Part shown: positions 1 to 7,946 of the stretch, piece by piece | Position numbering within the stretch: position 1 is the first letter of the stretch | Layout of the letters: every line of letters starts with the position of its first letter | DNA from: Candidatus Nanohaloarchaea archaeon | GTDB taxonomy: Archaea > EX4484-52 > GLR71 | Reading direction: 5' to 3' | DNA: 11,740 nt | Assembly: GCA_030636615.1 (NCBI GenBank) | Contig: DAOVWP010000010.1 | Coordinates: 1 to 11,740, forward strand | Made by a program: the position numbers and the translations under genes | Notes under the pieces: model-generated | Databases searched by the model: none | What the model saw: only the letters and a program-made list of their open reading frames with translations | Told to the model about the DNA's origin: nothing

Positions 1-372
1 CTTCTTCCAGGTGCAGCATTAGTCTACTTGTACAATGACAAAAAGATTAACCTATACCATATTTCTTTCATATTAATCTTCTTTTTATCCTGTTTTGCGC
101 AGATGTTTGCAGCTGACCGTTATCTTACATATATGGTCGGAGATCTTTCCTTTGTTATTTTTGGACTTTCCGCATTTCTAATTGTTAAATTGATAAGATT
201 GAACAAATTACAGAAATATGAAAACAGGATAATATTATTGATAATTCTCTTATGGCTATTTATGAGTCTTATATCAATCCTAAACCTTCCATGGGTGCAT
301 CCATATGACCATATTGTGTCGCCAATATATAACACAACTTATCTTGACATGGCAGGGATATCTGGTTTCTGA
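1..372 (+). CDS. C-terminal part of a multi-spanning membrane protein (5' end outside window)
   Basis: The frame is open from base 1 and ends at TGA 370-372; a TTG at 28 exists, but nothing marks it as a start, so I read this as the end of a longer gene. The visible ~123 residues hold about three hydrophobic segments (from HISFILIFFL, GDLSFVIFGL and RIILLIILLW), separated by short basic loops such as KLIRLNKLQKYENR, and a hydrophilic end rich in Tyr, His and Asp. The FAADRYLTYM stretch before a helix recalls the late helices of polytopic GT-C glycosyltransferases, where an (E/D)RY motif is common, but that is weak. It faces the methyltransferase gene tail to tail with 26 bp between them. Function is not assignable; 'integral membrane protein' is all the sequence supports. 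Confidence 0.6.
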   Translation, partial: LLPGAALVYLYNDKKINLYHISFILIFFLSCFAQMFAADRYLTYMVGDLSFVIFGLSAFLIVKLIRLNKLQKYENRIILLIILLWLFMSLISILNLPWVHPYDHIVSPIYNTTYLDMAGISGF

Positions 373-398
373 CGTTAAAATTTGTCCAGGATATAATT

Positions 399-1004
399 TT
401 ATTTATCGGAACATGCGCAGTGATTTAGAAATAATTCAAAATAATTGACAGATATTTTATCTCTTTCAAATCCTGCATCATTAAGATAAGAAATCAGGGA
501 TCCATTAGTATATGCTGCTTTATGCTCTTTCATCTCTTCAGCGCTGACCAGTTTAAATATAGCCATAGTTCTAAGGAGTTTATCAGTCCATGTGCAAGGA
601 GTAGTTAATATAAATCTACCTTTTGGTTTCAGTATTCTTCTGATCTCTATGAGTATGTTTGGAATTTTATCAGGATCAATATGTTCAAAAACAGCTAACA
701 TAGTGATAACATCAAAATTGTTGTCTTTAAATGGTAATTTTGTATTCTTTTCTATGTCAAACTTTTTAAGGATTATTTTATGGTCAGAGTTTTGAGTTTT
801 TACTAAAGGATCCAAACCATATTTATCTTTAAATTTTGTATTCATAAGAAAATATGGTGTTGTACCACAACCAATATCAAGAATTTTACCACTCCTTGAT
901 TTCTGTTTTATCAGCTCATTTGCCTTGCTTGCCCTTTTTTTTGCAAGAAATGTTTCAAGCAGACCATAACTTCTCGTAACATTAGTTTTTCTCATAATTA
1001 ACAT
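399..1004 (-). CDS. Class I SAM-dependent methyltransferase (Methyltransf_11-like)
   Basis: A Rossmann-fold methyltransferase of about 200 residues. Motif I is ILDIGCGT (residues 41-48), the acidic residue after strand 2 is in YGLDP (Asp65), motif II/III is PFKDNNFDVITMLAVFEHI (91-109), and RRILKPKGRFILTTP (122-136) is the usual post-motif segment. These bind S-adenosylmethionine; the substrate cannot be read from sequence. Family members of this size often methylate small molecules, lipids or glycans. It is divergent from a B12-type radical SAM gene and next to a membrane protein, so a shared role in envelope or lipid modification is possible but only inferred. Two starts are possible: 1004 (MLIMRK) or 995 (MRKTNV). 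A TATA-like CTTATTAAA on the minus strand (1026-1018) lies about 27 bp before the second one, which would favour 995 for a leaderless mRNA. The end of the protein has two close Cys residues (HCACSDK). Confidence 0.85.
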   Translation of the reverse strand: MLIMRKTNVTRSYGLLETFLAKKRASKANELIKQKSRSGKILDIGCGTTPYFLMNTKFKDKYGLDPLVKTQNSDHKIILKKFDIEKNTKLPFKDNNFDVITMLAVFEHIDPDKIPNILIEIRRILKPKGRFILTTPCTWTDKLLRTMAIFKLVSAEEMKEHKAAYTNGSLISYLNDAGFERDKISVNYFELFLNHCACSDK

Positions 1005-1017
1005 AATATTTGCAGAA

Positions 1018-1026
1018 TTTAATAAG
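1018..1026 (-). promoter_or_regulatory. TATA-like box for the methyltransferase gene
   Basis: On the minus strand the sequence reads CTTATTAAA, preceded by a purine-rich CCAAAG that could serve as BRE. Its centre is about 18 bp from the ATG at 1004 and 27 bp from the in-frame ATG at 995. The latter is the normal archaeal TATA-to-start distance for a leaderless transcript. Not tested. Confidence 0.4.
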
Positions 1027-1075
1027 CTTTGGTTATTCTACCTTAAATCAAACTATATTTTATCTCGAATAAGTA

Positions 1076-1088
1076 GAAACATTTAAAT
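1076..1088 (+). promoter_or_regulatory. BRE/TATA promoter of the radical SAM gene
   Basis: GAAAC followed by ATTTAAAT matches the archaeal BRE plus TATA pattern. The ATG at 1112 is about 27 bp from the box centre, so the transcript is probably leaderless; no Shine-Dalgarno sequence precedes this ATG. Confidence 0.6.
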
Positions 1089-1111
1089 TATGATTTTCCT
1101 CTCATAAATTT

Positions 1112-2758
1112 ATGCCTAAAGCCAATAATGATAGATTGGATTGTTTACTGATCTCGCCCCCAATATTCTATGAAGATTCTGAAAATATCTGGAAAGAGGT
1201 CAACTCAAATTTCCCTCCGCTTGGTTTGGCATCAATTGGTGCATATGCCCGCCATAATGGATACTCTGTAAAAATTATTGATTGCAACATAGTCTCGCCA
1301 TCAGTTGAATCTTTCCAAGACTTTTTTGAGAAGAACTATGCCGAAAAATATTCAGATATCAGAGTGATTGGGATAACTTCAGTGACCTGCACAATAAAAA
1401 AAGCGTATAAGATTGCAAAGATCTGCAAAGAGATCTATCCTGATGCAATTATTGTTTTTGGTGGTGTCCATGCAACTTTTGTCACAGACGAAGTCATAAA
1501 TAACAACTTTATAGATATCATATCTCTTGGAGAGAGTGAACATACTTTCAAAGAGATTCTGGATGCAAAAAATCCTCTGAAGATAGATGGAATTGTCTTC
1601 AAAAAGAAAACAAAAAGAGGATATAATATTATCAGGAACAAAAACCGTGACAGGATTGTGGATCTCGACTCTCTTCCTATGCCTGCATATGATCTTCTCC
1701 CAATAGAAAAATACCGTCCTGCAAAAGGGACATATAAGAGACTTCCTGCAATGAGCATGATGACATCAAGAGGTTGTCCGGGGAGATGCACATTCTGCAG
1801 TAAGACTATGGGAAACAGGTTGGTATTCAAATCAGCTGAAAAGATCTTTGATGAGATAATGTATCTTATTGAAAATTATGGAATAAGACAGATACTCTTC
1901 TATGACGATACCTTCACAGTATACAAGAAAAATGTTGAAAAGTTATGTGATATGATTCTTGAAAACAATGTAGATATTTCATGGACCTGTTTTGCGCGCG
2001 TAGATTTTATAGATCCAGATATGCTCAGTAAAATGAAAACTGCAGGATGTCACCAGATAATGTATGGCGTTGAAAATGTTGATGAGACTGTGCTCAAAAA
2101 CATCAACAAGAAAATCAATATTCCTCAAGTGGTAAATGTAGTAAGATGGACAAAGAAGGCAGGGATTGAATGCCGTCTATCTTTCATGGTCGGAAACCCT
2201 GGTGACAATGAACAGATAATACGCAAAAACATAAAGTTCGTCAATAAGATAAACCCTGATCTTTTAGTCGTAAACATAACAACACCGTTTCCAGGAACCG
2301 CAATGTTTAAATGGGCAAAAGAACGCAACCTTATCCTAACTTATGATTGGGATGATTATACTCTTGCAAAACCTGTCATGCGTCTTGAGAACCTGAGCGC
2401 CGAGCAGATCAAAGATCTCTATAAACTTATGTATCGCAGTTTCTACTTCAGACCTTCCTTTATAATAAAAAGATTATTAAGCATACGGTCTCTTGATGAT
2501 GCCAGTATACTTCTTGGCGGATCTACTGCACTCCTCTCTTTTTTCAAACCGAAGAACAAACAAAAAAGTAAAGACACCAATATAAGAAAAACAAAGAAAT
2601 CCGATAAAACAATCAATACCTCGCTGATCTACCTGTTCGCAGTAGGTACAATCTGGACATCTGTATCGTTTTTAACACAAGACAACTCATCCCTGATTAT
2701 CGGATCAAGCATAATGTTCGGATCCATTGTCTCATATATCCGTCAGAAACTGAAATAA
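1112..2758 (+). CDS. B12-binding-type radical SAM protein with C-terminal membrane anchor
   Basis: The N-terminal ~160 residues look like the cobalamin-binding Rossmann domain of class B radical SAM enzymes (LLISPP at 12-17, FPPLGLASIGAYAR, and IIVFGGVHATF around 113-123). I do not see the classic DxHxxG motif. The radical SAM core follows, with the 4Fe-4S motif C222-x3-C226-x2-C229 (RGCPGRCTFCS), then FYDDTF, YGVEN and GNPGD segments typical of the BchE/cobalamin-dependent methyltransferase group. Such enzymes methylate unactivated carbons or cyclise substrates; the substrate here is unknown. The last ~50 residues follow a Lys-rich linker (PKNKQKSKD...KKSDK) and form two hydrophobic helices (about 504-522 and 527-543), so the catalytic part probably sits on the cytoplasmic face of the membrane. 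That tail suggests a lipid or lipid-linked substrate (inference). The start at 1112 agrees with the promoter. Confidence 0.88.
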   Translation: MPKANNDRLDCLLISPPIFYEDSENIWKEVNSNFPPLGLASIGAYARHNGYSVKIIDCNIVSPSVESFQDFFEKNYAEKYSDIRVIGITSVTCTIKKAYKIAKICKEIYPDAIIVFGGVHATFVTDEVINNNFIDIISLGESEHTFKEILDAKNPLKIDGIVFKKKTKRGYNIIRNKNRDRIVDLDSLPMPAYDLLPIEKYRPAKGTYKRLPAMSMMTSRGCPGRCTFCSKTMGNRLVFKSAEKIFDEIMYLIENYGIRQILFYDDTFTVYKKNVEKLCDMILENNVDISWTCFARVDFIDPDMLSKMKTAGCHQIMYGVENVDETVLKNINKKINIPQVVNVVRWTKKAGIECRLSFMVGNPGDNEQIIRKNIKFVNKINPDLLVVNITTPFPGTAMFKWAKERNLILTYDWDDYTLAKPVMRLENLSAEQIKDLYKLMYRSFYFRPSFIIKRLLSIRSLDDASILLGGSTALLSFFKPKNKQKSKDTNIRKTKKSDKTINTSLIYLFAVGTIWTSVSFLTQDNSSLIIGSSIMFGSIVSYIRQKLK

Positions 2759-2763
2759 TTCAC

Positions 2764-4377
2764 TTATTTACAATTAACCATCCTGACAATCCGCTCCAGC
2801 ATCTTATCAAAATCTTTTTTTGACACAATTACTCCAGACGCCTTAGGGTGTCCACCACCGCGCGCATCCAGACCTTTGATCGATTCACAAACAACTTTGT
2901 TCAGATCAACATCTCCTGACTGGTTGCGAAGAGATGCCCTGATCTTATCATTTTCTTTCTGCCATATGATCACAACATTTTCATCATCAACCTGTGATGA
3001 GATTATAGTTGATATCTTGGATTTAAGAGGATATTTTGAGACAACCTCATACATAAGTATCTTACCATCTTTCTTGCGCTTAACATTAAAATCTTCAACA
3101 ACTTTTTTGATCTCAGCCTCAATCTTTCTATACTCATTCCAGACCTTTTTCAGCTCAGGTGTACCTGCTGCGAGAAACTCATACGGATCCTTCACAGAAG
3201 ATAAGACTTTTGTGACCATATCAACACCGCTCCATCCATCCCAGCTTATGACTGCGCCGATAGAATTGCTGATCGATCCGAACTTTGTTTTGAAAAGGTC
3301 CCGGTTCTCAATACTGTTGCAGTCAAACAAATCATCATATTTATCAATACACTTCCTTATGAGTTCTTCATTATCAGCTGCGCCATAATCTGCAATCGTG
3401 CCAACAGTAGCAATCCATAGGTATTTCTTGAAATTTTCATCAGCTTCGCAGCCAATCATATACATATACGCGGAAGCAGGAATATATCTATCAGGATTTA
3501 TATCGACTCTGGGATTAGTATACAATACACCATCAACAAATTTGTAATCCCTGCACACATGATGATCAACTATGACAACCTTGCATCCAAGTTCTTTGAT
3601 AAACTGCGCAGAACTTTTGTCAGTATCTTCCACAAAATCGCTCATGATGATCAACTCAGGTTTAATGGCAGCAACATCCTTATACAAATCATCAGTGACC
3701 TTCGGTGCAAACCTTGTTGTAAACATACTGATCTTATTGCCTTCTCCCCTCTCAACAATTTTGCCGGCAAGGACACCTGAACATACTCCGTCACAATCAT
3801 CATGATGTATTATAGCCACTTTGCAATTTTTGACCCCTGAAAGAAACTCAGCAACATCCTTAACCTTATCCGGTGGGCTGCCGCTCGTCTTTATGACATC
3901 TACAAGCCCCTTTTCCCTCAACTCTTTTGCCACAGAATCAGGAACCCGATCTTCCCAATCTCTGCCTTTCCTGATAAGTTCCCTCACAGATGTAGCGTTA
4001 TATGTCTCAGGTTCATACATATTCTGCATCCTGACTTTTACTCTTGAAACCAGGCACCTTTTTGTATGCTCGTTTGCAGTATAGACGACATCCAGATCAC
4101 CTGTAAGTTTGAATAACTCATCCACCCACCTGTTATCATTACTGTAGTCCGGCATGGAAAATATCTCAAACCTTCCTCCAAACCCTTCACTCTCCAACAC
4201 ATTCTTGATGATAGAATACCTCTCATCACCATTAAGCGGATTGTTCTGTGTATGATTCTTCTTGAAACTACCAAGTACTATCTTAAGCTGATCATTTTCA
4301 CCAAGAATCTCTCTCACAGCAGACAGATGTCCTTTGTGAAACGGCTGGAATCTTCCGATAAACGCTGCTGTTTTCAT
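2764..4377 (-). CDS. Fusion: NMN adenylyltransferase (NadM-type) + DHH/DHHA1 phosphoesterase
   Basis: The first ~165 residues are an archaeal NadM-type nucleotidyltransferase: GRFQPFHKGH (8-17) is the (H/T)xGH motif region, followed by GSFKKNHTQNNPLNGDER, WVDELF, VVYTANEH and NATSVREL (127-134), the counterpart of the SxTxxR motif. NadM joins NMN and ATP to NAD+ and pyrophosphate. After a short linker (about 165-180) comes a complete DHH module: HHDDCDG (191-197; H192, D194, D196), SD (D247), VDHH (270-273) and ATVGTIAD (D330), the metal ligands of the superfamily. The DHHA1 substrate-binding domain with GGGHPKASG (507-515) closes the protein. This resembles NrnA/RecJ-like phosphoesterases that act on short oligonucleotides, pAp or cyclic dinucleotides. 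It is not the DHHA2 type of family II pyrophosphatase. All key residues of both halves are present and the frame is unbroken, so it is a genuine two-domain protein. What the DHH half cleaves is unknown. Confidence 0.9.
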   Translation of the reverse strand: MKTAAFIGRFQPFHKGHLSAVREILGENDQLKIVLGSFKKNHTQNNPLNGDERYSIIKNVLESEGFGGRFEIFSMPDYSNDNRWVDELFKLTGDLDVVYTANEHTKRCLVSRVKVRMQNMYEPETYNATSVRELIRKGRDWEDRVPDSVAKELREKGLVDVIKTSGSPPDKVKDVAEFLSGVKNCKVAIIHHDDCDGVCSGVLAGKIVERGEGNKISMFTTRFAPKVTDDLYKDVAAIKPELIIMSDFVEDTDKSSAQFIKELGCKVVIVDHHVCRDYKFVDGVLYTNPRVDINPDRYIPASAYMYMIGCEADENFKKYLWIATVGTIADYGAADNEELIRKCIDKYDDLFDCNSIENRDLFKTKFGSISNSIGAVISWDGWSGVDMVTKVLSSVKDPYEFLAAGTPELKKVWNEYRKIEAEIKKVVEDFNVKRKKDGKILMYEVVSKYPLKSKISTIISSQVDDENVVIIWQKENDKIRASLRNQSGDVDLNKVVCESIKGLDARGGGHPKASGVIVSKKDFDKMLERIVRMVNCK

Positions 4378-4400
4378 ATAATCTTCATTTTCCTCCGCAA

Positions 4401-4408
4401 TATTTAAA
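4401..4408. promoter_or_regulatory. Nearly symmetrical TATA box shared by two divergent genes
   Basis: TATTTAAA on the plus strand reads TTTAAATA on the minus strand. The plus-strand ATG of the KH gene is 33 bp from its first base and the minus-strand ATG of the NadM-DHH gene is 31 bp from its first base in that direction. Only 56 bp separate the two start codons and no second TATA-like box is visible, so one box probably serves both directions. Flanks that could act as BRE are GAAAGG (minus) and CCGCAA (plus). Confidence 0.6.
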
Positions 4409-4433
4409 ACCTTTCACCATAGAATTTCTTATC

Positions 4434-4967
4434 ATGGAAGATACGCTAAGGATTCCGAAAAGTAAAATCGGGATTTTAATTGGACAGAAAGGAAGTACTC
4501 GCAGAGATCTTGAAAAGACCTTTGGCGTAACTCTAAGTATTGATGAAGAAGGATCTGTCATAGTAAGTAGTGAAGATGGTTTTGCCCTCTGGCAGGCGAC
4601 TAAGGCAGTCAAAGGTATAGGCCGCGGCTTCAATATAGATGCAGTGAAAAAATTAAAGAAAGAAGATTATGATCTTATAGTTATCAACCTTGAATCCGTT
4701 GTTGGTCACAAGTCAAAAGATATAGAAAGATACAAGGGACGGGTTATCGGTCAGGGTGGAAAGACAAAGAAGTATATAGAAACCGCTACAAACACAGAAA
4801 TCTGTCTATCCGGAAAGACTGTTTCAATAATAGGCAACAGCGCAGACGCGCATCATGCCAAAGAAGCGATCGGCATAATTATAGACGGCGCAGAGATAAA
4901 GACACTATATTCCTATCTCTACAAGGTCCGAAAAGAACAGGAAGAATCAGAATTATTAGGTATTTGA
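4434..4967 (+). CDS. Archaeal Dim2/Pno1-like protein with two KH domains
   Basis: A 177-residue RNA-binding protein with two KH domains. The first has IPKSKIGILIGQKGSTRRDLE (GxxG at 17-20), the second KGRVIGQGGKTKKYIE (GxxG at 106-109), with a KAVKGIGRGFN link between them that is characteristic of the Dim2/Pno1 family. Archaeal Dim2 is known to bind near the 3' end of 16S rRNA and to help its maturation, with Nob1 as a partner; that role is by family membership. It heads an apparent operon with top6B and top6A, a gene order I recall from other archaea. The ATG at 4434 lies at leaderless distance from the TATA box at 4401. The end ELLGI-stop is followed by an in-frame duplicate DLLGI-stop (see the repeat at 4950). 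Confidence 0.88.
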   Translation: MEDTLRIPKSKIGILIGQKGSTRRDLEKTFGVTLSIDEEGSVIVSSEDGFALWQATKAVKGIGRGFNIDAVKKLKKEDYDLIVINLESVVGHKSKDIERYKGRVIGQGGKTKKYIETATNTEICLSGKTVSIIGNSADAHHAKEAIGIIIDGAEIKTLYSYLYKVRKEQEESELLGI

Positions 4968-4985
4968 GATCTGTTAGGTATTTGA
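4950..4985 (+). repeat. 18-bp imperfect tandem duplication spanning the KH gene stop codon
   Basis: Two adjacent 18-bp units, 4950-4967 and 4968-4985, share the identical 12-mer TTAGGTATTTGA at 4956-4967 and 4974-4985 and differ mainly at their first third. Read in the KH gene frame they encode ELLGI-stop and DLLGI-stop. The second unit fills the gap to top6B and puts a weak AGGT, possibly a poor Shine-Dalgarno, 7 bp before the top6B ATG at 4987. Confidence 0.8.
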
Positions 4986-4986
4986 T

Positions 4987-6687
4987 ATGAGCGAAGAATT
5001 TATTGCAGATAAACTGGCAAAAGAACACAGGTCTATCTCTGTTGCCGAATTCTTTGAGCGAAACAAGCACATGCTAGGTTTCTCAAACAACACAAAAGCC
5101 CTTATAACTTGTGTAAGGGAAGCTGTTGACAACGCTCTTGATGCCTGTGAGGATGCAAGGATCCTTCCAAAGATATATGTTGAGCTCAAAGAGATTGATG
5201 ATGAAGTATTTCGCGTTATCATAGAGGACAACGGTCCAGGAATCAAGAAAAAGAACATCCCAAACATCTTCGCAAAACTTCTCTACGGCTCAAAGTTCAA
5301 CCTGAAACAATCAAGAGGTCAGCAGGGAATAGGAATATCAGCAGCAGTGCTGTATGCCCAGCTATCTACTGGCAGGACAACAAAGATATATTCAAGAATC
5401 GGTGACGGAAAGACCCACATATTCAAGCTTCGCATAAATGTCAGCAGCAACGAACCGGAAATATTGTCAGACGAGACAATTAAAGCAGACGGCCGCGGCA
5501 CACGGATTGAGCTTACTGTCAGGGGCAGGTATATCAAAGGCAGACAATCAATCGAGGAATACATAAAACAGACAGCAATCATGAACCCTTATGCTCAGGT
5601 GGTTTTTGTAGACCCTCAGGGCCAGCAGTTCGAGTTTTCGCGCGTTGTTGACGCTCTTCCGATAGAAGCGAAATCAATAAAACTTCATCCTCACGGACTT
5701 GAGATAGGTATTCTAATGAGGATGCTGAAAAACACGGAAGCTCGAAATCTGGTATTATTCTTCACTTCAGAATTCTCAAGAGTTGGCAGAAACACAGCAG
5801 TTCAGATATGCACAAAATCCGGTCTTGACACGAAGATGAAACCTACAACTCTTAGCAGGACCGATACTGAATCTCTTTTCAAGGCAATCAAAAAAGTGAA
5901 TATCCAGGCCCCACAGACAGACTGCCTGTCTCCTGTCGGAGCTGAGGCAATAAAAAAAGGACTGAAAAAAGAGATGAACCCTGAGTTCATATCAGTGATA
6001 TCAAGACCGCCGGCAGTATACTCCGGTTACCCTTTCCAGATAGAGGTCGGTCTGGGTTATGGTGGAGATCTTGATAAGGAAGGACCGATCCATCTCATAA
6101 GATACGCAAACAAAGTTCCTCTGATCTACGAACAGTCCGCATGCTCAATCACAAGAGCCGTCCTAAAATCCAACTGGAAAAGATATGGTATACAGCAGTC
6201 AAAGAACTCTTTCCCTACAGGTCCTCTTGCAGTAGTTATCCACATAGTTTCCGTATGGGTGCCGTACACTTCAGAAGGAAAAGAAGCCATAGCCTCTTAC
6301 GATGATATTCTTAAAGAGATAAACCTTGCAATCCAGGAAGCTGCGCGAAAAATGAAAATCTACATCTCAAAAAAGGTCAAGATAAAAGAAGCAGAGGCAA
6401 GAAAGAAGATTTTCCATATTTATTGTACTGATGTCATCGATGCGCTTGCCAATATAACAGATCATCCACGCCAAAAGATAGAAGATGGTTTTAACGCTCT
6501 CATAAATGAGAAGATGAAAGCCTTTGAAGTTGATCTTACAAATGCCGGAAAAGGTGTCGAGATACAGGAAGAGTTCATAACAGGAATAAAATCTGATAGT
6601 ATAAGTAATAGTGAAGAGCAGACAATAGACACCGAAGAAAAACAGACAGAGCCGATACAGGACAATGATGAAGAGGTGGTTCAATGA
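4987..6687 (+). CDS. top6B: DNA topoisomerase VI subunit B (GHKL ATPase)
   Basis: The ATP-dependent gate subunit of the type IIB topoisomerase, working as an A2B2 tetramer that relaxes and decatenates DNA by double-strand passage. The GHKL ATP site is complete: REAVDNALDA (44-53, with Glu45 and Asn49) is the N-box, EDNGPGI (80-86) is the G1 box, and SRGQQGIGIS (109-118) is the glycine-rich ATP lid. Middle parts (GLDTKMKPTTLS, INIQAPQTDCLSPVG-like segment, H2TH-type) and the transducer segment with NWKRYGIQQ and FPTGPLAVVIHIVSVWVPYTSEGK follow. At 566 residues it is normal for archaea, ending in a long acidic, Gln/Glu-rich tail (from about 534) that is probably disordered. It starts 19 bp after the KH gene and ends overlapping top6A by 4 bp (ATGA), so the two subunits are likely translationally coupled. 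Confidence 0.96.
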   Translation: MSEEFIADKLAKEHRSISVAEFFERNKHMLGFSNNTKALITCVREAVDNALDACEDARILPKIYVELKEIDDEVFRVIIEDNGPGIKKKNIPNIFAKLLYGSKFNLKQSRGQQGIGISAAVLYAQLSTGRTTKIYSRIGDGKTHIFKLRINVSSNEPEILSDETIKADGRGTRIELTVRGRYIKGRQSIEEYIKQTAIMNPYAQVVFVDPQGQQFEFSRVVDALPIEAKSIKLHPHGLEIGILMRMLKNTEARNLVLFFTSEFSRVGRNTAVQICTKSGLDTKMKPTTLSRTDTESLFKAIKKVNIQAPQTDCLSPVGAEAIKKGLKKEMNPEFISVISRPPAVYSGYPFQIEVGLGYGGDLDKEGPIHLIRYANKVPLIYEQSACSITRAVLKSNWKRYGIQQSKNSFPTGPLAVVIHIVSVWVPYTSEGKEAIASYDDILKEINLAIQEAARKMKIYISKKVKIKEAEARKKIFHIYCTDVIDALANITDHPRQKIEDGFNALINEKMKAFEVDLTNAGKGVEIQEEFITGIKSDSISNSEEQTIDTEEKQTEPIQDNDEEVVQ

Positions 6688-7772
6688 AGTTTGAGACAGA
6701 CGAGTTTGTTGCGGACAGGATAAAAAAACTTGGCGAAAAAGTGACAACAGACATATTTAGTTCCACCTCGCCAACCTTTAATCTTCCTGTAAGGGCAGCA
6801 TCAAACATCCATTATAATAAGGATGATGGTCTTCTGTATCTTGGGACCAACAGATCAACCAGAGACTTCTTCAACTTTGCCCATACAAGAAAATTCATGC
6901 AGACCCTGCTTGTAGCATCAAAATGCAAAGAACTTATAGAAAATCAAAAGACTGCAAGCATAAGAGAACTGTATTATGAACTGAAGCACAACATCCCTGG
7001 CACAAAAGAGAACACATTTGAAGGTCAGGACGAATCAGACCCGCTGATTGAAGATCTTGAGACAATGACAGATTCCCTGAGAGAACAGCTTCACCTGAAA
7101 GCCGACAGCAGCGGCATACTTTTCGGAAAACTTATAATTGAGGATATGGGTGATAGGATAGATTGCTCAAAACTGGGCAAATCCGGTCTTGCAATACCAT
7201 CTATCGTAGATGACTATAAATTTCTCCAATGTGACGCAGATTATGTGCTTGTCGTAGAGACAAAAGCGATGGTTGATCGTCTTGTAGAGGAAAAATTCCA
7301 TCTGGAGAACAACGCAATACTGGTCGGTCTGGGAGGTCAGGCCGCAAGAGGCGCAAGACGACTCATAAAGCTTCTCAACGAGAGACTGAAACTACCGGTC
7401 TATGTCTTTACAGATGGCGATCCATGGGGATACTACATTTACTCAGTTGTAAAGACTGGTTCAATGAATCTTGCCTATGAATCAAAACGACTTGCCACAC
7501 CCAATTGCAGGTTCCTCGGCATGACTATGGACGATGTCGATAACTTTTCGCTTCATAAAGTTACAGAACATCTGAAAGATGTTGATAAGAAGCGCATAAA
7601 CCAGCTTTTATCCTATGAATGGTTCAAAAAACCGCACTGGGTCAAGGAACTTAAAGCTATGCTTTCAAAAGGTATAAGGATAGAACAACAGGCCCTTGCA
7701 AGCAAAAGCCTTGAATTCGTTGCAAAAGAGTATCTCCCGCAAAAGATAGCAAAAAAAGATTTTATTGACTGA
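6684..7772 (+). CDS. top6A: DNA topoisomerase VI subunit A (Spo11-like DNA cleavage subunit)
   Basis: The DNA-cutting subunit of topoisomerase VI, homologous to the eukaryotic meiotic protein Spo11. The winged-helix (5Y-CAP) region carries SIRELYYELK; the second Tyr (Tyr98) is the expected nucleophile that forms the 5'-phosphotyrosyl link. The TOPRIM domain follows with VVETKAMVDRL (Glu192) and FTDGDPWG (Asp244 and Asp246), the Mg2+ ligands, and then YESKRLATPNCRFLGMTMDD. Its 362 residues match the archaeal family. The ATG sits in the ATGA overlap with the top6B stop, which fixes the start and suggests equal expression of the subunits. No damage is visible. The gene ends 63 bp before tRNA-Asn. 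Confidence 0.96.
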   Translation: MKFETDEFVADRIKKLGEKVTTDIFSSTSPTFNLPVRAASNIHYNKDDGLLYLGTNRSTRDFFNFAHTRKFMQTLLVASKCKELIENQKTASIRELYYELKHNIPGTKENTFEGQDESDPLIEDLETMTDSLREQLHLKADSSGILFGKLIIEDMGDRIDCSKLGKSGLAIPSIVDDYKFLQCDADYVLVVETKAMVDRLVEEKFHLENNAILVGLGGQAARGARRLIKLLNERLKLPVYVFTDGDPWGYYIYSVVKTGSMNLAYESKRLATPNCRFLGMTMDDVDNFSLHKVTEHLKDVDKKRINQLLSYEWFKKPHWVKELKAMLSKGIRIEQQALASKSLEFVAKEYLPQKIAKKDFID

Positions 7773-7797
7773 TAAATACAATGACGCAACCATAACC

Positions 7798-7806
7798 TTT
7801 AAAAAA
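7798..7806 (+). promoter_or_regulatory. TATA-like box before the tRNA genes
   Basis: TTTAAAAAA lies about 34 bp (centre) before the first base of tRNA-Asn, which would give a start site a few bases before the mature 5' end, as usual for archaeal tRNA transcripts. The two tRNAs are 38 bp apart and may be cotranscribed. Confidence 0.5.
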
Positions 7807-7835
7807 TTGTTGTGCTAATTTCAGTTATTATCAAT

Positions 7836-7908
7836 GCCCATATAGCTCAGTAGGTAGAGCGCTTGGCTGTTAACCAAGTGGTCACAGGTTCGAGTCCTGT
7901 TATGGGCG
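7836..7908 (+). tRNA. tRNA-Asn (anticodon GTT)
   Basis: A full cloverleaf of 73 nt: acceptor GCCCATA/TATGGGC with discriminator G, D-stem GCTC/GAGC with GG in the loop, anticodon stem CTTGG/CCAAG around loop CTGTTAA (anticodon GTT), 5-nt variable loop, and T-stem ACAGG/CCTGT with TTCGAGT. No intron, and CCA is not encoded, so it must be added after transcription. Confidence 0.97.
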
Positions 7909-7946
7909 CTTTTGTGTTCGTGGAATTAATCGACGGACGCGAAAAC

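Noticed and set aside
2764..4377. The DHH half as a fused inorganic pyrophosphatase that pulls NAD synthesis forward
   Set aside because: Attractive chemically, but the C-terminal domain has the GGGHPKASG motif of DHHA1, not the DHHA2 domain of family II pyrophosphatases.
4386..4396. GGAGG on the minus strand as Shine-Dalgarno for NadM-DHH or for a 4-codon leader frame at 4388
   Set aside because: It lies upstream of the start site expected from the TATA box at 4401-4408 and its spacing to either ATG is poor (3 and 14 bases).
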